Shown piece by piece: positions 58,602-64,000 of a stretch of 64,000 nucleotides of DNA (the first letter of the stretch is position 1; every line of letters starts with the position of its first letter). A model generated the notes under the pieces. That model made no database searches. It was given only the letters and a program-made list of their open reading frames with translations, and had not been told where the DNA came from. The stretch is from Aquimarina sp. Aq78 (GTDB lineage Bacteria; Bacteroidota; Bacteroidia; Flavobacteriales; Flavobacteriaceae). The DNA is taken from assembly GCF_900299525.1 (NCBI RefSeq), contig NZ_OMKA01000031.1:62001-126000 (forward strand), read 5' to 3'. The translations under genes and the position numbers were made by a program.

Positions 58602-59333
58602 ATGAATCTCATTATTGATGTAGGGAATACATATACCAAAATAGGAGTTTTTGAAAAATCAAAAATTATCTATAAAAATAAGATTGAACAACATTGTTTT
58701 AAAGAGGCAATCCAAAAAATCAAAGAAGAATACCCTTTGATCACCGATGCCATCCTTTCTTCAGTATCTACTATAGAAGAGAATCATATAACAGATGTTA
58801 AAAGTTTGTATAACACGCTTATATTAGATCACCTGGTAGAAATGCCATTTAAGAACCTGTATGAGACCCCATCCACACTAGGAATAGATCGATTGGCTTT
58901 GGTGGCAGCAGCTGTAAATCAATTTCCTAATAAGGATGTATTGGTAATTGATGCAGGAACTTGTATAACATATGATTTTAAAAACAAAAAAGAAGAGTAT
59001 CTTGGTGGCGCAATTGGACCAGGTGTGCGACTAAGATATGAGAGTCTTCATAATTATACAGCAAAACTACCACTGTTGCAGGTAACTGATCCAAAAAATT
59101 ATATAGGAAACAGTACAGAAGAGGCAATACATTCGGGAGTAGTTTTTGGAATTTTGCATGAAATTAATGGAGTAATTGAAGAATATTGCAACATTTATAC
59201 TGATTTAACAGTTATTTTAACTGGTGGAGATGCACATTTTTTGTCTAAAAGATTAAAAAATAGCATATTTGCCACTTCTAATTTTTTGTTGGAGGGATTA
59301 AACCACATTTTAGCTTTTAATAATAGTAAATGA
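58602..59333 (+). CDS. coaX: Type III pantothenate kinase
   Basis: The 243-residue enzyme phosphorylates pantothenate, the first step of coenzyme A synthesis. Family marks are IIDVGNTYTKIGVF at the N-terminus, TPSTLGIDRLALVAAA, VLVIDAGTCITYDFKNK, LGGAIGPGVRLRYESLHNY and VILTGGDAHFLSKRLK. It starts a tightly packed run of six genes; its TGA overlaps the ATG of the next gene (ATGA). The adjacent tRNA-Phe gene is divergent. Class III kinases are K+-dependent and not inhibited by CoA. Confidence 0.95.
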   Translation: MNLIIDVGNTYTKIGVFEKSKIIYKNKIEQHCFKEAIQKIKEEYPLITDAILSSVSTIEENHITDVKSLYNTLILDHLVEMPFKNLYETPSTLGIDRLALVAAAVNQFPNKDVLVIDAGTCITYDFKNKKEEYLGGAIGPGVRLRYESLHNYTAKLPLLQVTDPKNYIGNSTEEAIHSGVVFGILHEINGVIEEYCNIYTDLTVILTGGDAHFLSKRLKNSIFATSNFLLEGLNHILAFNNSK

Positions 59334-60574
59334 TAAAGAAGATTTTAGTGATCATATTGGTACACGTTGCCATAATATCTTACGCTCAGGAAGGGACTTC
59401 GTCTCCGTATTCTTTTTATGGGATAGGGATTCCGAAGTTCAAAGGAACAGTAGAAAACAGATCGATGGGGGGATTGAGTATATATACAGATAGTATTCAT
59501 TTAAATCTTCAAAACCCCGCATCTTTTGGAGATTTGAGACTTACAACATATACGGTAGGAGCATCATATCGTAGATATCAAATTAGTAATACCAATCAAT
59601 CATCATCAGGAGAGAATGCCTCATTAGATTATTTGGCTATTGGTATTCCTGCTGGTAAATTTGGCTTTGGCTTTGGAGTTATTCCTCTTACCTCTGTAGG
59701 ATATGAACTCAATAGTGTTAAAGACGATGGAAGTGAGCTTCGATTTACCGGAAGTGGAGGATTAAATAAGGTCTTTTTGGCAACAGGGTTCAAAGTTAAC
59801 AAGAATCTGAGCGTAGGTATAGATTTAAATTATAACTTTGGGAATATTGAAAATAAGACAATATTACGAAGACCGGGTGTTCAATTTGATACCAGAGAAA
59901 TAAATAATTCAGATTTATCATCTTTTAGTTTGTCTTTTGGGGTGACATACAAAACTATGATCACAGAGAAACTAGAATTAGTTGCTTCTGCAGTATCAAC
60001 ACCTTCTTTTGAATTAACAACAGATAGTACAAGAGAGCTTGCTACGATTGTTATTGATAATAGTGGTAGAGAAGGAGTTGTAGAAAGACAAGATGTTGCT
60101 GTAGAAGACAAAGAAATAGATCTTCCCGCCGAATTTAAGTTTGGTGCTGGGATTGGAGAACCCAAAAAGTGGTTTGCAGGCGCAGAGTATATATATATGG
60201 ATTCTGGAAAATTTACTAATCTTGCATCTAACCAGGATAATGTTGTATATGAAAACGCTTCAAAATTCAAAGCAGGAGGGTATTATATTCCTAATTATAA
60301 TTCGTTAACAGGTTATTTTAGCAGGGTGGTATACCGCGCTGGATTTCGTTATGAAGAGACAGGGTTAAATATTAATAACGGTTCGATTAATGAGTTTGGC
60401 ATATCTTTTGGAGTAGGCCTACCAGTTGGTAGATTATTCTCGAATACTAATATAGGTTTTGAGTATGGTCAACGGGGAACAACAAATTTTGGGCTGGTTA
60501 AAGAAGAGTTTTTTAATATCTCTTTAAGTTTATCATTAAATGATAAATGGTTCAGAAAAATAAAATTTAATTAA
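59330..60574 (+). CDS. Outer-membrane beta-barrel protein
   Basis: The 414-residue protein has a signal peptide (cleavage after ISYAQ). The N-terminal segment TSSPYSFYGIGIPKFKGTVE is typical of flavobacterial FadL/OmpP1-like proteins. A barrel-like region with many alternating strands and a basic/aromatic C-terminus (DKWFRKIKFN) follows. The function is not clear; FadL-like porins pass hydrophobic compounds. It overlaps coaX by four bases and is followed by the TPR gene after 20 bases, an order I know from other Flavobacteriaceae upstream of lptC. Confidence 0.82.
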   Translation: MIKKILVIILVHVAIISYAQEGTSSPYSFYGIGIPKFKGTVENRSMGGLSIYTDSIHLNLQNPASFGDLRLTTYTVGASYRRYQISNTNQSSSGENASLDYLAIGIPAGKFGFGFGVIPLTSVGYELNSVKDDGSELRFTGSGGLNKVFLATGFKVNKNLSVGIDLNYNFGNIENKTILRRPGVQFDTREINNSDLSSFSLSFGVTYKTMITEKLELVASAVSTPSFELTTDSTRELATIVIDNSGREGVVERQDVAVEDKEIDLPAEFKFGAGIGEPKKWFAGAEYIYMDSGKFTNLASNQDNVVYENASKFKAGGYYIPNYNSLTGYFSRVVYRAGFRYEETGLNINNGSINEFGISFGVGLPVGRLFSNTNIGFEYGQRGTTNFGLVKEEFFNISLSLSLNDKWFRKIKFN

Positions 60575-60594
60575 ATACAATAATTACTACAGCT

Positions 60595-61965
60595 ATGAAT
60601 ACTAAAGTTTTATTTATAATAGCAACAGGATTAGTTTTAAGTACTACGAAAGTAAGTGCTCAGGCTACAGACTGTGCAACTACAGCATCCATCGCTTATG
60701 AGCATGCTAAGGTGAAGAATTATACTGCTGCAGAGGAGCCTCTGTGGAAAGTGAGAAAAGAATGTCCTACATACAGCGTTGCAACATATCAATTTGGACA
60801 AAAATTGTTAGTAGCTAAGTATAAAAAAGCTTCTGCTGCAGAGAAATCTGGTCTTGCAAATGAAATAATTAAACTGTGGAAGGAACGTTTTCAGTATTTC
60901 CCGGCAAAAACTAAAATTGGTGATATGCATTCTGATATAGGTCAGTTAATGTATGATAATAAAATCGGAACCAAAGAAAATCAGTTTTTAGAGTTTGATA
61001 AAGCATATACAAAAGATAAGAAAAACTTTAAAAGACCTAAGAAATTATATACCTATTTCTCTCTTTTTGTAGATCTTCATGGTGAAGGAAAAAAAGAACT
61101 TCAAGGAGTTTTTGATCTATATGATGATATTACAGAAAAGATAGAAAATGAAGAAAGTAGATTGGCAGGAATAATTGCAGGACTTACAGAAAAGGAAGAA
61201 GCAGGAACTACATTGTCGTCTAAAGAAAAAAGAAAACTAAAAAATTCTGGAATCAACTTAACTGCTTTTAGTAAAGTAAAAGCAGGGATTAATCAGAAAC
61301 TTGGAGAGTTGGCTGATTGTAAAAATCTAATACCTCTTTATACTGGGCAGTTTGAGTCTAAAAAAACAGATGTTAGCTGGTTAAAAGGTGCTGCAGGAAG
61401 AATGTCGGGAAAAGACTGTACAGGAGATCCATTATTCTTTAAACTGGTTGAGGCTTTACATAAAGCTGAGCCATCAGCAAAAACAGCATATTATTTAGGG
61501 ATCTTAGCGCAAAAAGATAGAAAAATGACTACAGCAAGGAAATACTATGACCAAGCTGCAGAAATGGAAGAAAAACCTAGAGATAAAGCTAAAGTATATT
61601 TCAAAATTGCAGAAATGCTTAAAAAGCAGGGAGCAAAGGGTAAAGCTAGATCCTATTATAGAAAAACGCTTAAGCATAGACCATCTATGGGAGTTTGTTA
61701 TCTTAGAATTGCAAGTATGATAGCAAGTAGTGCAAATAGTTGTGGAGCTGATGTGTTTAGCAAAAGAGCGGTATATTGGTTGGCAGAAAACTATGCTAGA
61801 AGAGCAGGGAAAGTAGATCCAAGTTTAAGATCTACCGCAAATAAGTTTGCAGCTAACTATCATGCTAAAGCACCAACAAAAACTGATATCTTTAATAACC
61901 CAGAAAAAAAATCTATAAGTATTGGATGCTGGATTGGTGAAACGGTTAGAGTGCCAAAGCTATAA
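60595..61965 (+). CDS. TPR-containing secreted protein
   Basis: The 456-residue protein has a signal peptide (cleavage after KVSAQ) and a long helical body with TPR-like elements. Examples are TAAEEPLWKVRKECPTYSVA near residue 42, TAYYLGILAQKDRKMTTARK near residue 297 and AKVYFKIAEMLKKQGAKGKA near residue 335. A long Lys/Glu-rich coiled-coil-like stretch (about residues 180-240) lies in the middle. It is a conserved hypothetical in this order of genes. Its stop overlaps the lptC start (TAATG). A role in outer-membrane assembly is plausible from the lptC link but unproven. Confidence 0.85.
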   Translation: MNTKVLFIIATGLVLSTTKVSAQATDCATTASIAYEHAKVKNYTAAEEPLWKVRKECPTYSVATYQFGQKLLVAKYKKASAAEKSGLANEIIKLWKERFQYFPAKTKIGDMHSDIGQLMYDNKIGTKENQFLEFDKAYTKDKKNFKRPKKLYTYFSLFVDLHGEGKKELQGVFDLYDDITEKIENEESRLAGIIAGLTEKEEAGTTLSSKEKRKLKNSGINLTAFSKVKAGINQKLGELADCKNLIPLYTGQFESKKTDVSWLKGAAGRMSGKDCTGDPLFFKLVEALHKAEPSAKTAYYLGILAQKDRKMTTARKYYDQAAEMEEKPRDKAKVYFKIAEMLKKQGAKGKARSYYRKTLKHRPSMGVCYLRIASMIASSANSCGADVFSKRAVYWLAENYARRAGKVDPSLRSTANKFAANYHAKAPTKTDIFNNPEKKSISIGCWIGETVRVPKL

Positions 61966-62522
61966 TGCAGAATAAAAAAATATATACAATAATGAACATT
62001 GTCACAGCATTTGCTGTGACAATGTTTTTTTCATGTCAATCAACATCAAAAAATGATCTGGGAGATATAGGTATAGAAGACGCTCCTATTGCAGAGGGGT
62101 ATGAGATAAATCTTAAATATACAGATTCAGGAAGGCTTACAGCAATACTTAAAACATCAAAAATATTAGATTATTCTAACAAATCTTTTGTGTATCATGA
62201 ATTCCCAGAAGGTATCGTGTTAGATATCATTGATAAAGAAGGAAAGGTAAGTGTAGTTACTTCAGATTATGCAATTTCTTACCAGCAAACAGGGCTAATC
62301 GATATGAGAGGTAATGTAGATATACGAACTGCTGATAGTACCCATTTACAAGCCAAGCAGTTATATTGGGATCAAAATATTAATTGGATATTCACAGATC
62401 AACCCTATAAAAGTTATTTGCCAGATGGGACAATTAATGAAGCAGATGGTTTTGATGCTAATCAGGATTTTACTATCTTGAATTCAAGAATAAATGATGG
62501 GGTAATGTTTATAGAGGAGTAA
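61965..62522 (+). CDS. lptC: LPS export periplasmic protein LptC
   Basis: The 185-residue protein has an N-terminal signal/anchor and a possible lipobox (TMFFSCQS). A beta-jellyroll LptC-type body follows: YEINLKYTDSGRLTAILKTS, YHEFPEGIVLDIIDKEGKVS, GLIDMRGNVDIRTADSTHLQ and LYWDQNINWIFTDQPY. LptC passes lipopolysaccharide from the LptBFG transporter to LptA. The ATG at 61965 overlaps the upstream stop (TAATG). An internal ATG at 61992 is an alternative start. The first 60 bases contain a terminator-like hairpin with a T run (see separate entry), so translation of this segment may affect expression. Confidence 0.87.
   Translation: MQNKKIYTIMNIVTAFAVTMFFSCQSTSKNDLGDIGIEDAPIAEGYEINLKYTDSGRLTAILKTSKILDYSNKSFVYHEFPEGIVLDIIDKEGKVSVVTSDYAISYQQTGLIDMRGNVDIRTADSTHLQAKQLYWDQNINWIFTDQPYKSYLPDGTINEADGFDANQDFTILNSRINDGVMFIEE
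61995..62026 (+). terminator. Terminator-like hairpin inside the lptC 5' coding region
   Basis: A perfect 15-bp stem (AACATTGTCACAGCA, 61995-62009, with 62012-62026) and a 2-base loop, followed by five more T. It codes for residues of the signal region in frame. It has the form of an intrinsic terminator but lies within an essential gene, so it may work as an attenuator relieved by translation. Confidence 0.6.
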
Positions 62523-62531
62523 TCCAGTACT

Positions 62532-62726
62532 ATGATGAAAGTATTTAGATTTTTTGAATATGCCTACTTGGCTATTATGTGTTTTTTTATTTACGAAGCA
62601 TATGTAGAGTGGGGACAAGAAGGCGGAAGAAGTATACTTTATATTTTCTTTGCAATCGCTGCAATTTTTATGTTTTTCTTTAAAAGAAACTTTAGAAAAC
62701 GATTTGATGCCAATAACAAAGACTAA
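62532..62726 (+). CDS. Small membrane protein
   Basis: The 64-residue protein has two predicted membrane segments (FEYAYLAIMCFFIYEAYVEW and LYIFFAIAAIFMFFF) and a Lys/Arg-rich C-terminus (KRNFRKRFDANNKD). It lies 9 bases after lptC and 3 bases before the CorC/HlyC-type gene, so it is clearly part of the operon. Conserved in flavobacteria in this position as I recall it; no function known. Confidence 0.82.
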   Translation: MMKVFRFFEYAYLAIMCFFIYEAYVEWGQEGGRSILYIFFAIAAIFMFFFKRNFRKRFDANNKD

Positions 62727-62729
62727 TTC

Positions 62730-63998
62730 ATGGAATTACATATCATTGTTATTATTCTTTCTCTTATTCTTTCAGCTTTTTTTTCAGGAATGGAAATAGC
62801 CTATGTTTCTTCTAATAAAATACATATAGAGATTGAGAAAAAACAAGGAGGATTTATCTCAAATATCCTGGCTCGCTTAACAAAAAAACCTTCCAAATTT
62901 ATTGCAACAATGCTCGTTGGTAATAATGTAGCATTGGTTATATATGGGTTTTATATGGGCGAAATATTGATGAAAGTTATAGCAGGATATTTTCCTGAAA
63001 TAGCAGGCAGTATTACTTTGTTACTACAAACAACTATTTCAACTTTAGTGATTCTAATTACGGCAGAATTTTTACCCAAAGTGTTCTTTCAGATTTATTC
63101 TAATACATTGCTTAAAGCCTTTTCGTTTCCAGCATATATCTTTTATGTTGTATTTACACCTATTTCATCATTTGTAATTTGGGTTTCTGATTTTGTGCTG
63201 AAAAAATTTTTGAAAACAGACGGAGATCAAGTTCAACTTGCTTTTAGTAAAACAGAACTGGGGGATTATATAAATGAGCAAATGGAAACTATCGAAGAGC
63301 ATGATGAAATTGATAGCGAAATCCAGATTTTTCAGAATGCTTTGGATTTTTCAGATGTTAAGTCAAGAGAGGTAATGGTTCCCAGAACAGAGATAATAGG
63401 AGTAGAAAAATTACAATCAATAGAAGAAGTAAGTACCTTATTTATAGATACAGGTCTGTCAAAAATAATTGTTTATAATAATACTGTAGACGATATTATT
63501 GGGTATGTACATTCTTTTGAATTATTTAAAAAACCTAAATCGTTAAGGGCAATTCTTCTACCAGTGGTTTTTGTTCCTGAAACAATGTTTGTTAAAGATG
63601 TACTGAATCTTCTGACCAAAAAACATAAAAGTATAGCTGTAGTGATCGATGAGTATGGAGGCACCAGTGGTATTATTACTGTAGAAGATATTGTAGAAGA
63701 GCTTTTTGGTGAGATTGAAGACGAGCATGATTCTATAGCGCTTATCGAAGAACAATTATCAGAAAATGACTATCGATTTTCTGCAAGAATAGAAGTAGAT
63801 CATATCAACGAGTCTTATAAATTAGACCTTCCGGAAGATGAAAACTATGAAACATTGGGAGGGATGATTGTAAACCATACCGAAGAAATCCCTCAGCAAG
63901 GTGAAGAGGTAAAAATAGACGGTTTCAAAATTAAAATTATAGAAACTTCTAATACTAAAATTGAGATTGTAGAATTGCATGTGATACCAGAGGATTAA
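62730..63998 (+). CDS. CNNM/CorC/HlyC-family transporter-associated protein
   Basis: The 422-residue protein has an N-terminal DUF21 membrane domain (residues about 1-160, four helices; FSGMEIAYVSSNKIHIEIEK is typical). A CBS pair (about residues 210-330, VMVPRTEIIGVE and SIAVVIDEYGGTSGIITVED) and a C-terminal CorC/HlyC domain (RFSARIEVDHINESYKLDLP) follow. The family exports or handles Mg2+/Co2+ or other cations. The gene is complete; its stop at 63996-63998 is two bases from the window end. It is the last gene of the run from coaX. Confidence 0.92.
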   Translation: MELHIIVIILSLILSAFFSGMEIAYVSSNKIHIEIEKKQGGFISNILARLTKKPSKFIATMLVGNNVALVIYGFYMGEILMKVIAGYFPEIAGSITLLLQTTISTLVILITAEFLPKVFFQIYSNTLLKAFSFPAYIFYVVFTPISSFVIWVSDFVLKKFLKTDGDQVQLAFSKTELGDYINEQMETIEEHDEIDSEIQIFQNALDFSDVKSREVMVPRTEIIGVEKLQSIEEVSTLFIDTGLSKIIVYNNTVDDIIGYVHSFELFKKPKSLRAILLPVVFVPETMFVKDVLNLLTKKHKSIAVVIDEYGGTSGIITVEDIVEELFGEIEDEHDSIALIEEQLSENDYRFSARIEVDHINESYKLDLPEDENYETLGGMIVNHTEEIPQQGEEVKIDGFKIKIIETSNTKIEIVELHVIPED

Positions 63999-64000
63999 TA

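Overview
The window is AT-rich and has the look of a marine Bacteroidota genome, most likely a Flavobacteriaceae member close to Aquimarina (inference from gene content, not from a search). The evidence is TAnnTTTG-type promoters, leaders that are A-rich rather than Shine-Dalgarno, type IX secretion (T9SS) C-terminal sorting domains, DUF4249-partnered TonB receptors, TPR-AraC regulators and lipoproteins carrying Asp-rich export signals. No insertion sequence, prophage, CRISPR array or rRNA was seen. There is one tRNA (Phe).

Layout. 0-1.5 kb: end of an unknown gene, then a TspO-TetR pair. 1.7-7.6 kb: isoprenoid genes (diphosphomevalonate decarboxylase, mevalonate kinase, UbiA-type prenyltransferase), a nitrilase and an RluB-type pseudouridine synthase. 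7.6-12.5 kb: a translationally coupled minus-strand glycosyltransferase operon. 12.6-15.7 kb: a membrane polyferredoxin and an FAD oxidoreductase. 15.9-21.8 kb: an LRR protein with a T9SS tail, a DUF547 protein, a GH113-like glycosidase and outer-membrane barrels. 21.8-23.9 kb: an orphan RiPP precursor, then an NTF2-like protein and an alpha/beta hydrolase, each behind a near-identical TetR-type palindrome. 23.9-36 kb: an arsenosugar locus (ArsM, ArsS, two glycosyltransferases, purine nucleoside phosphorylase, rhodanese, peroxidase-like protein) with accessory DUF547 proteins, a Tat-signal aminotransferase, a PiT phosphate transporter and an unrecognised 501-residue protein. 36-40 kb: LacI regulator, glycerol-3-phosphate dehydrogenase and PAP2 phosphatase. 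40-43 kb: AraC regulators, DUF983 and an isochorismatase-like hydrolase. 43-51.4 kb: membrane AraC regulator, TonB receptor plus DUF4249 lipoprotein, and four consecutive lipoproteins with a Cys-x-x-Asp-Asp-Asp signal (ClpP-like, unknown, S41 peptidase, intradiol dioxygenase). 51.5-58.4 kb: two paralogous TPR-AraC membrane regulators, each followed 37 bases later by an AT-rich palindromic motif and a gene for a secreted product, with three small RiPP-type precursors missed by length cut-offs. 58.4-64 kb: tRNA-Phe and a conserved housekeeping run, coaX to a CorC/HlyC-type protein, including lptC.

The most novel part is 51.5-58.4 kb. It holds a precursor whose core is a tandem 11-residue repeat, a cysteine-rich twin with the same leader, and a lanthipeptide-like precursor. 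They have no modification or export enzymes nearby and share an operator-like motif with the membrane regulators. Other unexplained signals are a terminator-like hairpin inside the start of lptC, a structured leader before mevalonate kinase, a two-copy hairpin repeat (1.55 and 24.7 kb), and a 33-base element duplicated upstream of the TonB-receptor and lipoprotein operons.
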